Of a stretch of 28,990 nt of DNA, positions 7,732 through 15,750 are shown one piece after another; positions within the stretch are counted from its first letter, which is position 1, and the number at the start of each line of letters is the position of its first letter. The stretch spans positions 1 through 28,990 of the forward strand of contig CAZMCU010000020.1 of NCBI GenBank assembly GCA_964564915.1, given 5' to 3'. Below the pieces are notes generated by a model. The model made no database searches, was not told the origin of the DNA, and worked only from the letters and a program-made list of their open reading frames with translations. The DNA comes from JAFGBM01 sp964564915 (GTDB lineage: Bacteria > Actinomycetota > Actinomycetes > Actinomycetales > Demequinaceae). Made by a program: the position numbers and the translations under genes.

Positions 7732-8448
7732 TTACTCCCCGAGTTCGCCTTCCCAGGAGCCCTTGGCCTCGCGGTCCAACTCCCGCTTGTACTGGCCCCC
7801 GTCACGATCGACATACTCCTGACCGGAGAGGTCCTGGATGGCCGCCATGATCGTGTCGGTCACTTCGCGAAGGGTCTCGCGATCCTCCTGACGGCCCGCG
7901 TAGTCGGAGAATTCGAGCGGTGGACCCACCTTCACCCCGGTCTGGTGGCGGTTGGGAACCCGCTTCCCAATGGGCTGGGCGATGTTGGTGTCGATCATTG
8001 CAACGGGCAACACGGGAGCCCCCGACTCGATCGCGAGACGCGCCACCCCCGTCTTCCCTCGGTACAGGCGCCCGTCCGGGCTCCTCGTCCCCTCCGGGTA
8101 GATGCCGAGAAGGTCCCCGTTCCCCAGAACCTGCAATCCCGTTCTCAGCGCGGCCTCGGAAGCCTTGCCCCCGCCCCGATGGACGGGAATGGTCCCTACC
8201 CCCTCCATGAAGGCCCGGACCGCGTAACCCTTCACCCCCCTGCCGCTGAAGTACTCGGCCTTGCCGAGAAAGACGAGTTTCCGCTTCATCACGAGCGGAA
8301 GGAAGATCGAGTCCGCAAAGGAGAGGTGATTGCTCGCGAGGATGGCGCCGCCACTCTCCGGGATGTGCTCCAGACCCTCAGCCCACGGCCGGTATACCAC
8401 CTTGAGCCCGGGGCCGAGGAGAACGTGCTTGAAAAGTCCGTAGTACAT
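7732..8448 (-). CDS. plsC: 1-acyl-sn-glycerol-3-phosphate acyltransferase (PlsC family)
   Basis: This 238-residue member of the PlsC/LPLAT family transfers an acyl chain to lysophosphatidate or a related acceptor at the inner membrane face. The catalytic NHxxxxD motif is NHLSFADS (40-47, His41 and Asp46), and the glycerophosphate-binding motif is EGTR (119-122) in YPEGTRSPDG. The C-terminal 40 or so residues are highly charged and probably flexible. The ATG at 8448 has AGAGG upstream. It lies 30 nt after the ROK kinase gene and is probably co-transcribed with it. M. tuberculosis Rv2182c occupies the equivalent place. The acceptor cannot be told from sequence. Confidence 0.9.
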   Translation of the reverse strand: MYYGLFKHVLLGPGLKVVYRPWAEGLEHIPESGGAILASNHLSFADSIFLPLVMKRKLVFLGKAEYFSGRGVKGYAVRAFMEGVGTIPVHRGGGKASEAALRTGLQVLGNGDLLGIYPEGTRSPDGRLYRGKTGVARLAIESGAPVLPVAMIDTNIAQPIGKRVPNRHQTGVKVGPPLEFSDYAGRQEDRETLREVTDTIMAAIQDLSGQEYVDRDGGQYKRELDREAKGSWEGELGE

Positions 8449-8478
8449 CGAGCCTGCCTCTCGTCACCAAACCCTAGG

Positions 8479-9444
8479 CTAACCCCCGGGCGCCGTCGGC
8501 ACGCGCGCGAGGGCTGCCGCCCCAACGATGCCAGCGTCGTTGCACATTGCGGCCGCAAGAAACGGCGCTACCGGACGATGACCTCCCGCGGGAAGTGCCC
8601 GCGCATAGGCGACTCGCGCGGGGTCGAGGATGAGGTCTCCCGCCCCAATGACCCCGCCACCGATGATGAAGGCCTCGGGGTCAAGCACGGCAGCCAGCGA
8701 CGCGCACCCCTCTCCAATCCACGTGCCCAACTCGCTGAGAAGCGCGATGGCGAGCGTGTCGCCCTCGGCGGCCGCCGCGGTCACGTCGGGTCCCGTCAGC
8801 TTCTTGCCGTCTCCTTCGACGTGCGCCAGAATCCCGATCGCCTGCTCGGGGCTCTCGATCGCCTCGCGCCTTGCCTCTCGGACGAGGGCGGAGCCGGACG
8901 CATATTGCTCCCAGCATCCTCGGTGGCCGCACCCGCAGAGGTGACCGTCGGGGACCACTCGCACGTGGCCCAATTCCGCGGCGAATCCGTACGCCCCACG
9001 AACGAGCGCGCCATCGATAACGATCGCGGCTCCCAGACCCGTTCCGATGGTCAGCATGACCATCGTCGACGTGTCTTTGCCCGCCCCGTGAACGAACTCC
9101 GCCCAACCCGCGGCGTTCGCGTCGTTCTCAACGACGACCGTGACGTCGCGCTGGATCATCTCCCTGACCTTCGCGGCCAGGGGGTAGTCGCGCCATGCCT
9201 GAATGTTCGGGGCAAACACCATGTGTTCACGGTCGGAACTGGCAAAACCGGCGGCGGCAAGGCCGACAGCCTCGAACTCGTACGTCTCCGCGAACCCGTT
9301 CACGACCTCCGCGATGCTTCGATTGATACGGTCCGCGTCCCGCGGCGTTGTGTCTCGACGCTCCTGGGCGACGATGCTACCGTCCTCATCGACCACGCCG
9401 ACAGCGATCTTCGTTCCTCCAATATCGACTCCGACCGCATACAT
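8479..9444 (-). CDS. glkA: ROK family sugar kinase (probable glucokinase)
   Basis: This 321-residue ROK kinase probably phosphorylates glucose at C6 using ATP. Motifs: phosphate-binding DIGGTK (7-12), catalytic ENDAN with Asp108, GTGLG (about 134-138), and the ROK zinc cluster formed by His150, Cys160, Cys162 and Cys167 in CGCGHRGCWE. There is no N-terminal helix-turn-helix, so it is an enzyme rather than a NagC-type repressor. The ATG at 9444 is chosen because GGAGAA precedes it and DIGGTK begins seven residues later. It is divergent from the acyl-CoA synthetase gene, with overlapping -10 elements in the 80-nt gap, and heads the run toward plsC. Glucose as substrate is inferred from the similar Streptomyces gene order (glkA). 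Confidence 0.9.
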   Translation of the reverse strand: MYAVGVDIGGTKIAVGVVDEDGSIVAQERRDTTPRDADRINRSIAEVVNGFAETYEFEAVGLAAAGFASSDREHMVFAPNIQAWRDYPLAAKVREMIQRDVTVVVENDANAAGWAEFVHGAGKDTSTMVMLTIGTGLGAAIVIDGALVRGAYGFAAELGHVRVVPDGHLCGCGHRGCWEQYASGSALVREARREAIESPEQAIGILAHVEGDGKKLTGPDVTAAAAEGDTLAIALLSELGTWIGEGCASLAAVLDPEAFIIGGGVIGAGDLILDPARVAYARALPAGGHRPVAPFLAAAMCNDAGIVGAAALARVPTAPGG

Positions 9445-9480
9445 GTTCCGTTCTCCAATCGTTCCCGGAATTGCCTCCAC

Positions 9481-9490
9481 AGAGTATCGT
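9481..9490. promoter_or_regulatory. Overlapping divergent -10 elements (bidirectional promoter)
   Basis: On the plus strand TATCGT (9485-9490) fits TANNNT and would give a leader of about 28 nt to the acyl-CoA synthetase ATG. On the minus strand TACTCT (9486-9481) fits TANNNT and would give a leader of about 30 nt to the ROK kinase ATG. The two hexamers share two bases, so polymerase could bind in only one orientation at a time. Confidence 0.45.
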
Positions 9491-9524
9491 GACCTCCAAA
9501 CCCCGAGAGCCAACGGAGGCGCCC

Positions 9525-11324
9525 ATGGGACCCGCGACGACCCCCAGCCCGTATCCCAAGAACATGCCGGACCTCGTCACAAGAGCCTGGACAGAGTTCG
9601 CGAATCAGGTGGTACTACGAGAATCGGATAATCAGGGGGGGTGGAAGGACGTCACCGGCACCGATGCCCTGGAACGGGTGCGCCTCATCGCCAAGGGCCT
9701 CATCGCCGCGGGAGTGAAAGAGGGCGAGCGGGTGGGAATCATGTCCCGTACCCGAATCGAGTGGACCCTGCTGGACTTCGCCCTAGTCTTCACCGGTGCC
9801 ATCCCCGTCCCGATTTACGATACCTCGTCCCCCGAGCAGGTCGACTGGATCACGTCGGACGCGAACATTCGGATGGTGATCGTCGAGACGCACGCACACC
9901 TCGCCACGGTGAAGCAAATCGCCAAGGGAGAGTCTCCGGTGGTCGACATTCGCTGCATCGACGACGGCGCGTTGGACACCATGATGGACAGCGGTGGGAA
10001 GGTCACGGACGCGGAGTTGGACAAGCGCGCGACGGCGGCCAAGCCCGACGACCTCGCGACCATCATCTACACGTCGGGGACGACGGGGCGCCCCAAGGGC
10101 GTCATGCTCTCTCACTTCAACTTCTGCCGCCACGCCGTTGGCATTCGACAGGAACTCAAGGTCGTTCTTGAGGGAGGAACCGTCCTCCAGTTCATGACCC
10201 TCGCCCACGTCTTCGCCCGGATCATCCAGGTGGCGTGCGTCTATGCGGGCACGGTCATTGGCTACTGCCCCGACTCCCTCAGACTCGTCGAGGACATGGG
10301 CACCTTCCGACCCACCCTTTTGGTCTCGGTACCGAGGGTTTTCGAGAAGGTGTACAGCGCTGCGGAGCAGAACGCGACGGCGGGAGGCAAACTCAAAATC
10401 TTCCGGTGGGCCGCCAAGCAGTCGATCGACTACTCGAAGGCGCTCGACGAACCGGGTGGCCCCTCGGCGGGACTCAAGTTCCGGCACGGCGTGGCGGACC
10501 GCCTCGTCCTCAAGAGGATTCGTCACGTCATGGGAGGACGCGCCCAGTGGGCCGTTTCCGGCGGGGCTCCCCTGGGCGATCGCATGTCGCACTTCTTCCG
10601 CGGCTTGGGATTGGTGGTTCTCGAGGGGTACGGCTTGACGGAGACGACGGCAGCGTCGCACGTCAACCGACCGGACAAAGTCAAGATCGGCACCGTTGGC
10701 CCACCGCTTCCCGGCTGCGAGGTCAAGATCGCACCGGACGGTGAAATCCTCATGCGCGGAGACATCGTCACGTCTGGGTATTACCGAAACACCGAGGCAA
10801 CCAAGGAGGCCATCAAGGGTGGGTGGTTCCACTCCGGAGACATCGGCGTTGAGGACGAGGACAAGTTCCTCAAGATCACCGGCCGCAAGAAGGAAATCAT
10901 CGTCACGGCGGGCGGGAAGAACGTTGCGCCCGCGGTGCTGGAGGACCGGCTTCGCGGTCACCCGCTCGTCAGTCAGTGCGTCGCGGTCGGGGATGGGAAA
11001 CCCTTCATCGGGGCACTCGTCACCTTGGATGCGGATGCCCTCGCCGGTTGGCTTAAGGCGCGGAATCTCCCATCGATGACCCTCGAGGAAGCGACCACCA
11101 ACCCCATCATCAAGGAGCACCTCGACAAGGCCGTCGAGAGGGCCAACCAGGCGGTGTCGCGAGCGGAGAGCATCAGGAAATACCGGATCCTGTTGACGGA
11201 CTTCACGATCGAAAACGGTTACCTCACGCCCTCCATCAAGGTGAAGCGGTCCCGCGTCCTGGCCGATTTCGCGGACGAGATCGACTCGCTCTACGAGGAC
11301 ACGCGAGCGATGGACGGCGCGTAA
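9525..11324 (+). CDS. fadD15: Long-chain fatty-acid--CoA ligase (FadD15-like)
   Basis: This 599-residue ANL-superfamily enzyme activates long-chain fatty acids through an acyl-AMP to acyl-CoA. Motifs: P-loop YTSGTTGRPKG (182-192), YGLTET (369-374), the hinge and core GWFHSGD, and TGRKKEII with TAGGKNVAP (about 452-468). The ATG at 9525 has GGAGG 5 nt upstream; the frame stays open further upstream, but that sequence runs antisense through the ROK kinase gene and has no ribosome site. M. tuberculosis fadD15 (Rv2187) lies in the same order between plsC and the Rv2191-like nuclease. It faces the small Cys-rich gene tail-to-tail over 36 nt. Confidence 0.94.
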   Translation: MGPATTPSPYPKNMPDLVTRAWTEFANQVVLRESDNQGGWKDVTGTDALERVRLIAKGLIAAGVKEGERVGIMSRTRIEWTLLDFALVFTGAIPVPIYDTSSPEQVDWITSDANIRMVIVETHAHLATVKQIAKGESPVVDIRCIDDGALDTMMDSGGKVTDAELDKRATAAKPDDLATIIYTSGTTGRPKGVMLSHFNFCRHAVGIRQELKVVLEGGTVLQFMTLAHVFARIIQVACVYAGTVIGYCPDSLRLVEDMGTFRPTLLVSVPRVFEKVYSAAEQNATAGGKLKIFRWAAKQSIDYSKALDEPGGPSAGLKFRHGVADRLVLKRIRHVMGGRAQWAVSGGAPLGDRMSHFFRGLGLVVLEGYGLTETTAASHVNRPDKVKIGTVGPPLPGCEVKIAPDGEILMRGDIVTSGYYRNTEATKEAIKGGWFHSGDIGVEDEDKFLKITGRKKEIIVTAGGKNVAPAVLEDRLRGHPLVSQCVAVGDGKPFIGALVTLDADALAGWLKARNLPSMTLEEATTNPIIKEHLDKAVERANQAVSRAESIRKYRILLTDFTIENGYLTPSIKVKRSRVLADFADEIDSLYEDTRAMDGA

Positions 11325-11360
11325 CTCCGACGGAGTGCCGTCGAAGCGAAGGCGTGCCGT

Positions 11361-11564
11361 CTAGGCGAGGTGACGGAGCGGGGCGACGAGGCCAGCCGCC
11401 GCGAGCCGGGCGATGGCTCGCGCTTGCGCGGCGTCCATCTCGACGACGCTCGGGACTTCTTCGCGAAGATGCCCCGATTCCTCAACGGGAACGCTGAGGA
11501 ACATCACGACGCAATCGGAGCACGCGTCGCCCCGGACCACACAGGTGTCGCAATCGATTCTCAT
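11361..11564 (-). CDS. Small Cys-rich actinobacterial hypothetical protein
   Basis: This 67-residue protein has two closely spaced CxxC pairs, Cys5/Cys8 and Cys15/Cys18, in the pattern DCDTCVVRGDACSDCV, followed by a short helical region rich in Ala (AQARAIARLAAAGLVAPL). The pattern is familiar to me as a small conserved hypothetical in actinobacteria next to the FadD15/Rv2191 genes. The four Cys could hold a zinc or another metal, or form disulfides; no function is known to me. The ATG at 11564 has no ribosome site, but TACGGT lies exactly 6 nt upstream, so it is probably leaderless. It is divergent from the nuclease gene, whose start is 65 nt away. Confidence 0.78.
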   Translation of the reverse strand: MRIDCDTCVVRGDACSDCVVMFLSVPVEESGHLREEVPSVVEMDAAQARAIARLAAAGLVAPLRHLA

Positions 11565-11632
11565 GCTTCGACCGTATCCCCCAGGTCTGACACGACATCG
11601 GTGTCGGAGCGACGGGCTACCGTCGAAGCATG
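11562..11632. repeat. Imperfect inverted repeat joining two divergent leaderless starts
   Basis: The arms 11562-11577 and 11617-11632 match at 14 of 16 positions as an inverted repeat. Each arm holds the complete unit: -10 hexamer (TACGGT at 11576-11571 on minus, TACCGT at 11618-11623 on plus), the identical spacer CGAAGC, and the ATG. A smaller inverted repeat GACAC/GTGTC lies between them near 11590-11606. Confidence 0.6.
11618..11623 (+). promoter_or_regulatory. Leaderless -10 element (TACCGT) of the DEDD/GIY-YIG gene
   Basis: TACCGT, 6 nt (CGAAGC), then ATG at 11630. No Shine-Dalgarno sequence is present. It mirrors the minus-strand element at 11576-11571 that serves the Cys-rich gene. 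Confidence 0.55.
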
Positions 11633-13372
11633 ACGATCGACGCTCCCCCGGCTGGTGCGGCGATCCAACCCCGTCTCGACGACGTCGGCGAACCCCTATC
11701 CGCTGTCACCTTCGTCACCGTCGACCTCGAGACGACGGGAGGCTCCCCCGTTTCGAGCGCGATCACGGAGATCGGGGCGGTCAAGACGCGGGGAGGCGAG
11801 GTCGTCGGCGAGTTCCACACGCTCGTCAACCCGGGAATGGCTATTCCCCCGATGATCGTCGCCCTCACGGGCATCACCGACGCGATGGTTCTTCCCGCGC
11901 CCAGAATCGACGAGGTGCTTCCCGCGTTTCTTGAGTTCCTTGGGGGTGCCGTCCTTGTCGCCCACAACGCACCCTTCGACGTCGGATTCCTGAAGGCCGC
12001 GTGCCGCGATCATCACTATCCCTGGCCCGGCAACTCCATCGTCGACACCGTCACGCTCGCGAGGAGGGCGACCACCAAGGAGGAGGCCCCGAACAAGAAG
12101 CTCGGCACGCTCGCGAGGGTCTTTGGAACCGAGGTCGTCCCCAACCACCGAGCGCTCGACGACGCCCGGGCAACGTCGGAAATCATGCACGCGATGTTCG
12201 AACGCCTCGCGGCGTGGGGCATCACGCATCGAGAGGACCTCGACTCCCTTCGGAACCCCGTTCCCGAAAGCCTCCGGCGCAAGGCCCGAATGGCGGACGG
12301 CCTTCCCCCACGCCCCGGCGTGTACGTGTTCCGCGATCATGAGAACCAGCCCCTCTACGTTGGGACATCGAAAAACATCCGAACGCGCGTGAAGACGTAC
12401 TTCACGAGTGGGGAACAACGACGCGCGATCCGCGAGATGCTGCACATCGCCGAGTCGGTGGAGGCGTTGCCCACGCCGACCGAACTTGAGGCGAACGTGG
12501 TGGAGATCCGGCTCATCGATCGGGATCGACCCCGGTACAACCGACGCTCCTCCCGCCCGGAACGCACCCCCTGGGTGCGGCTCACGACCGAGCCTTACCC
12601 GCGGTTGAGCGTGGTTCGCGCCCTCGCCGGTGACGCCGTGCACATCGGACCGATGCGCGGCTTGGGCGACGCGAAGGCGGCCGTAGAGGCCCTCCAGGAG
12701 GCTCTCGCCCTCCGGACGTGTCACCAACGCCTGCCCCGTACCCCCCGGGCGAACGCTCGGGGATGCGTCCTCGGCGACATCGGTGAGTGTGCCGCCCCCT
12801 GCCAACGCGGCGGAGAGGGGGGCTACGCGGAGGTGATCGAGGCGCTTCGCTCCGCCATCGAGGACGACCCCTCCCCCGTCGTCGACGCACTCGCGGCGAG
12901 GATCGCGGAGTTCGCGCAGCGGCTCGACTACGAACGAGCGGCCGCTCTCCGCGACGGAGTGAGCGCCCTCATCGAGGGCGCGGCTGAGGCCCAGCGTCTC
13001 GGCGCGCTGCGCCGGTGCACCATCGTCGCGGCCCGGCCGGTCGATGGTGGATGGGACGTCGCAGCCATCGCGGGTGGCTACCTCGTGGGCACCGAACGCG
13101 TTCCGAACGCTCCCGGGGCGAAAGGCCCCTGGAGCGTCGTCGACGACCTCGTCGAACGTGCCACGGCATTCTCCACGTCGCTGCCTCTCGTCGAGGAGCA
13201 GCAACTGATCGCGGCATGGCTCGAGGCACCAGGCGTGCGGCTCCTCAAGGTCGAGGGAGAGTGGTGCCAGCCCGTTCGCGGAGCCGCGAGGCATCTGGCG
13301 TGGGTCCAGGCGCGCCAGGACGATCGGGCGCTTGTCTGGGACGCCTTCGCGAACATCTCCCCGCAGGGGTAG
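11630..13372 (+). CDS. DEDD 3'-5' exonuclease fused to a UvrC-like GIY-YIG nuclease domain (Rv2191-like)
   Basis: This 580-residue two-domain nuclease resembles M. tuberculosis Rv2191. Residues about 26-195 form a DnaQ-type exonuclease with DLETTG (Asp32, Glu34), HNAPFD (His112, Asp117) and HRALDDA (His173, Asp178). Residues about 225-310 form a GIY-YIG domain (PGVYVF, then LYVGTSKNIRTRV). A UvrC-type Cys signature follows (CVLGDIGECAAPC), then a UVR-like helical pair around 420-450 (EFAQRLDYERAAALRD). The RNase H-like and HhH domains of true UvrC are absent, so it resembles Cho-type proteins and probably acts in DNA repair. The role of the fused exonuclease is not established. Transcription appears leaderless. 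It converges with trpD over 16 nt. Confidence 0.92.
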   Translation: MTIDAPPAGAAIQPRLDDVGEPLSAVTFVTVDLETTGGSPVSSAITEIGAVKTRGGEVVGEFHTLVNPGMAIPPMIVALTGITDAMVLPAPRIDEVLPAFLEFLGGAVLVAHNAPFDVGFLKAACRDHHYPWPGNSIVDTVTLARRATTKEEAPNKKLGTLARVFGTEVVPNHRALDDARATSEIMHAMFERLAAWGITHREDLDSLRNPVPESLRRKARMADGLPPRPGVYVFRDHENQPLYVGTSKNIRTRVKTYFTSGEQRRAIREMLHIAESVEALPTPTELEANVVEIRLIDRDRPRYNRRSSRPERTPWVRLTTEPYPRLSVVRALAGDAVHIGPMRGLGDAKAAVEALQEALALRTCHQRLPRTPRANARGCVLGDIGECAAPCQRGGEGGYAEVIEALRSAIEDDPSPVVDALAARIAEFAQRLDYERAAALRDGVSALIEGAAEAQRLGALRRCTIVAARPVDGGWDVAAIAGGYLVGTERVPNAPGAKGPWSVVDDLVERATAFSTSLPLVEEQQLIAAWLEAPGVRLLKVEGEWCQPVRGAARHLAWVQARQDDRALVWDAFANISPQG

Positions 13373-13388
13373 CGGAAGCGCCGGAGGA

Positions 13389-14429
13389 TTACGTCCGGGC
13401 GGCGGCTAACCACCGTTCGAGAACGTCGGTGGCCTTCCCCTCGTCGAGCGCCGTCGTGGCGTGACCCATCGCGGCGGTGAACCGCTCAACGAGGGTCCCG
13501 GTCTCCGTTCCGGGAAGCGCCCCATCGGCCACAAGGCCAGCTGCCGCGTTGAGGATCACGGTCTCGCGCACCGGCCCCTCTTCTCCCGCAAACACACGGA
13601 TCGCCACGGCGGCATTCTCCGCAGCGTCGCCCCCGCCGAGGTCCTCGATGGTCACGGGAGTGACACCGAGGTCGGCAACGGCATCGAGCACCGAGTAGGT
13701 GACCGAGCCGTCTCGAACCTCCCAGATGTCCGCCGGTGCCGTTCCCGCGAGTTCGTCGAGGCCGTCCGTGCCGCGGAAAACCAACCCGTCGCGGCCCTGC
13801 CCGGCGAGTACCCCCGCCATGATGGGGGCAAGGGGTTCGCTCGCGGATCCGATGGCCGACGCCGTCGGTTGAGCGGGGTTGGTGAGCGGACCGAGGATGT
13901 TGAACACCGTTGGGACGCCCATCTCCTTTCGGATCGGCCCGGCGAAGCGCATCGACGGGTGAAACACCTGAGCGAAGCAGAAGGTGATCCCCACCTCTTC
14001 CGCCACCTCTTGAACCCTCTCGGGAGGAAGCTCCAGGTTGAGGCCCAGCGCGGCTAGCACATCCGCCGCCCCACACTTCGATGAGGCCGCCTTGTTCCCG
14101 TGCTTGACCACCTTGGTCCCCGTCGCCGCGACGACGATCGCCGCCATCGACGAGACGTTGACGGTGTGGCGCCCGTCCCCACCGGTGCCGACGACGTCGA
14201 CGGCTCGGCCGGGAACCTCGATCCTCACCGCGTGGTGGAGCATCGCATCGGCAAGGCCTGCGACCTCGTCGACGGTCTCGCCCTTGGTCCGCAAGGCGGC
14301 GAGGAACGCCGCGACCGCGACCGGCGGAGCCTCATCCGCAAGGACTCGATCCATGACCCACGCGGTGTCCTCCGCGGTGAGATCGTTGCGCCCCATCAGG
14401 CGCCCAAGGACGTGAGGCCACGTTGTCAT
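13389..14429 (-). CDS. trpD: Anthranilate phosphoribosyltransferase
   Basis: This enzyme of tryptophan synthesis joins anthranilate and PRPP to give phosphoribosyl-anthranilate. The 346-residue protein has GTGGD (81-85) for the diphosphate, NVSS (91-94), and KHGNKAASSKCGAAD (109-123), the standard active-site segments, as well as GPLTNP. The ATG at 14429 is preferred because GAAGGGG lies just upstream; a GTG at 14450 adds seven residues that overlap this ribosome site. Other trp genes are not in the window; a lone trpD here is normal in actinobacteria (M. tuberculosis Rv2192c). It lies 26 nt downstream of the receiver-like gene and may be co-transcribed with it. Confidence 0.95.
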   Translation of the reverse strand: MTTWPHVLGRLMGRNDLTAEDTAWVMDRVLADEAPPVAVAAFLAALRTKGETVDEVAGLADAMLHHAVRIEVPGRAVDVVGTGGDGRHTVNVSSMAAIVVAATGTKVVKHGNKAASSKCGAADVLAALGLNLELPPERVQEVAEEVGITFCFAQVFHPSMRFAGPIRKEMGVPTVFNILGPLTNPAQPTASAIGSASEPLAPIMAGVLAGQGRDGLVFRGTDGLDELAGTAPADIWEVRDGSVTYSVLDAVADLGVTPVTIEDLGGGDAAENAAVAIRVFAGEEGPVRETVILNAAAGLVADGALPGTETGTLVERFTAAMGHATTALDEGKATDVLERWLAAART

Positions 14430-14455
14430 GGCTTCCCCTTCCCGCGCCACAGGCG

Positions 14456-14890
14456 CTAGTCGTGCGCCTCCGCAATGACGGGGGCGAAGAACTCATCGAC
14501 GGCCGCCTTGACCTCGAACGGATCGAGGGGATACGAGACGGCTGCGTCGGCCTCCGACCATGTGGCAAGCCACGCGTCGTCCGGCCTGCCAACAAGGAGG
14601 AGGACGGGAGGACACTGACGCAACTCGTGCTTGAGTTGCCGACACAGGCCCATGCCGCCGGATTTCGCCGCCTCTCCGTCGAGGATGAGGAGGTCGAATT
14701 CCTTTTTCGCCGTCTCGCTCAGTACCGCAGCATGGGTGGCGGTCTCCGTCCATTGGACCTCTCGTCCGGACGTTTCGGACCCGACCGCGAATCTCACGTG
14801 CTCGCGAGTGTGGATGTCGTCGCTGTACAGCAACACGCGGGCAAGGCTCGGAACGAGACCTTGACCCGACCTAGCGGCAATGTCAGCCAT
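14456..14890 (-). CDS. Degenerate response-regulator receiver-like protein
   Basis: This 144-residue protein has a CheY-like layout without an output domain. The acidic pair is at Asp24/Asp25 (LLYSDD) and the candidate phosphoacceptor is Asp71 (LLILDGEAAKSGGMGL). The other conserved receiver residues are altered: the Thr/Ser after strand 4 is missing (VLLLVGRP), and the Lys of the usual KP motif is replaced (AVSYPLDP). It may be a pseudo-receiver that signals by binding rather than by phosphotransfer. No histidine kinase is nearby. The ATG at 14890 has no ribosome site; CAGAAT lies exactly 6 nt upstream, one base off TANNNT. It lies upstream of trpD on the same strand. Confidence 0.72.
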   Translation of the reverse strand: MADIAARSGQGLVPSLARVLLYSDDIHTREHVRFAVGSETSGREVQWTETATHAAVLSETAKKEFDLLILDGEAAKSGGMGLCRQLKHELRQCPPVLLLVGRPDDAWLATWSEADAAVSYPLDPFEVKAAVDEFFAPVIAEAHD

Positions 14891-14972
14891 GGCGCCATTC
14901 TGTCACGGCGACTCCTCCCTCGGAATCAGTGGGAAGCGTTGACCCCCAAAAACCGTTGACGAGGATGATAAT

Positions 14973-14985
14973 GGGAGGAACTCCC
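14973..14985 (+). promoter_or_regulatory. Short hairpin in the sodA leader
   Basis: GGGAG-GAA-CTCCC can form a 5-bp stem with a 3-nt loop about 38 nt before the sodA start. Directly upstream is an AT-rich TGATAAT (14966-14972) that may hold the -10, with TTGAC motifs at 14939 and 14956. The spacings are not standard, so the promoter assignment is uncertain. Confidence 0.3.
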
Positions 14986-15023
14986 TCCGGCTCGACACGT
15001 TTCGGACAGCAAAGGAGGCCTCA

Positions 15024-15647
15024 ATGGCCGTCTACAACCTTCCACCCCTCCCCTACGACTACGGCGCCCTTGAGCCGCACATCTCGGGCGCGATCATGGA
15101 ACTGCACCACTCGAAGCACCACGCCGGCTACGTTGCGGGTGCCAACACCGCCCTGGACCAAATGGCGGAGGCTCGCGCATCCTCGGCGCTCGGCCCGGTG
15201 CCGATGCTGTCGAAGAACCTTGCCTTCAACCTCGGTGGGCACGTCAACCACTCCGTCTTCTGGACGAACATGTCCCCCGACGGTGGAGACAAGCCCACGG
15301 GAGAGCTCGCCGCGGCCATCGACGACCAGTTCGGGTCGTTCGACGCCTTCCGCGCCCACTTCACGGCTGTCGCCATGACGATCCAGGGCTCGGGGTGGGC
15401 GATCCTCGCGTGGGATTCCGTTGGGTCGCGACTCGTCCTCATCCAGCTCTACGACCACCAGGGCAACATCACCCCCGGGCTCGTGCCCTTGCTTCTCCTC
15501 GACATGTGGGAGCACGCCTTCTACCTCCAGTACCGCAACGTCAAGGCCGATTACGTCGCCGCATGGTGGAACGTCATCGACTGGGCGAACATCCAGTCGA
15601 GGTTTGCCGCCGCGACCGCCCAGACCAAAGGACTGATCGTTCCCTAG
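15024..15647 (+). CDS. sodA: Superoxide dismutase (Fe/Mn family)
   Basis: This 207-residue enzyme converts superoxide to hydrogen peroxide and oxygen. The metal ligands are at the same numbers as in M. tuberculosis SodA: His28, His76, Asp160 and His164 (DMWEHAFYLQY). His145 in YDHQ matches the iron-using mycobacterial enzyme, so Fe is likely, though Mn or cambialistic use is possible. There is no signal peptide. The start has a strong ribosome site (AAAGGAGG) 6-7 nt upstream. A perfect hairpin terminator follows. It occupies the chromosomal place after trpD where related actinobacteria carry the cytochrome ctaE-qcrCAB genes. Confidence 0.96.
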   Translation: MAVYNLPPLPYDYGALEPHISGAIMELHHSKHHAGYVAGANTALDQMAEARASSALGPVPMLSKNLAFNLGGHVNHSVFWTNMSPDGGDKPTGELAAAIDDQFGSFDAFRAHFTAVAMTIQGSGWAILAWDSVGSRLVLIQLYDHQGNITPGLVPLLLLDMWEHAFYLQYRNVKADYVAAWWNVIDWANIQSRFAAATAQTKGLIVP

Positions 15648-15679
15648 GTCGTTTCCTCTACTCCTCTACGGAGCACATG

Positions 15680-15718
15680 CGAAGGGGCCCGATCGATGAT
15701 CGGGCCCCTTCGTTGTTG
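15680..15718 (+). terminator. Rho-independent terminator after sodA
   Basis: A perfect 15-bp stem (15680-15694 with 15698-15712) and 3-nt loop GAT, followed by GTTGTT. It lies in the 103-nt convergent gap between sodA and the secreted protein gene, so it may also limit minus-strand readthrough, though no T-run follows the stem on that side. Confidence 0.85.
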
Positions 15719-15750
15719 CCGTGGGCGGGGGGACACCCACGACGGGAGGG

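Noticed and set aside
6465..7850. Long plus-strand open frame opposite pfp
   Set aside because: The minus strand carries a complete phosphofructokinase with all motifs; the plus frame is its antisense.
9348..9524. Upstream extension of the acyl-CoA synthetase
   Set aside because: The added residues are antisense to the ROK kinase gene, and GGAGG positions the ATG at 9525.
11324..11336. Short ACTCC-GAC-GGAGT dyad at the fadD15-like stop, with two GTGCCGTC copies nearby
   Set aside because: The stem is only 5 bp with no T-run, too weak to call a terminator.
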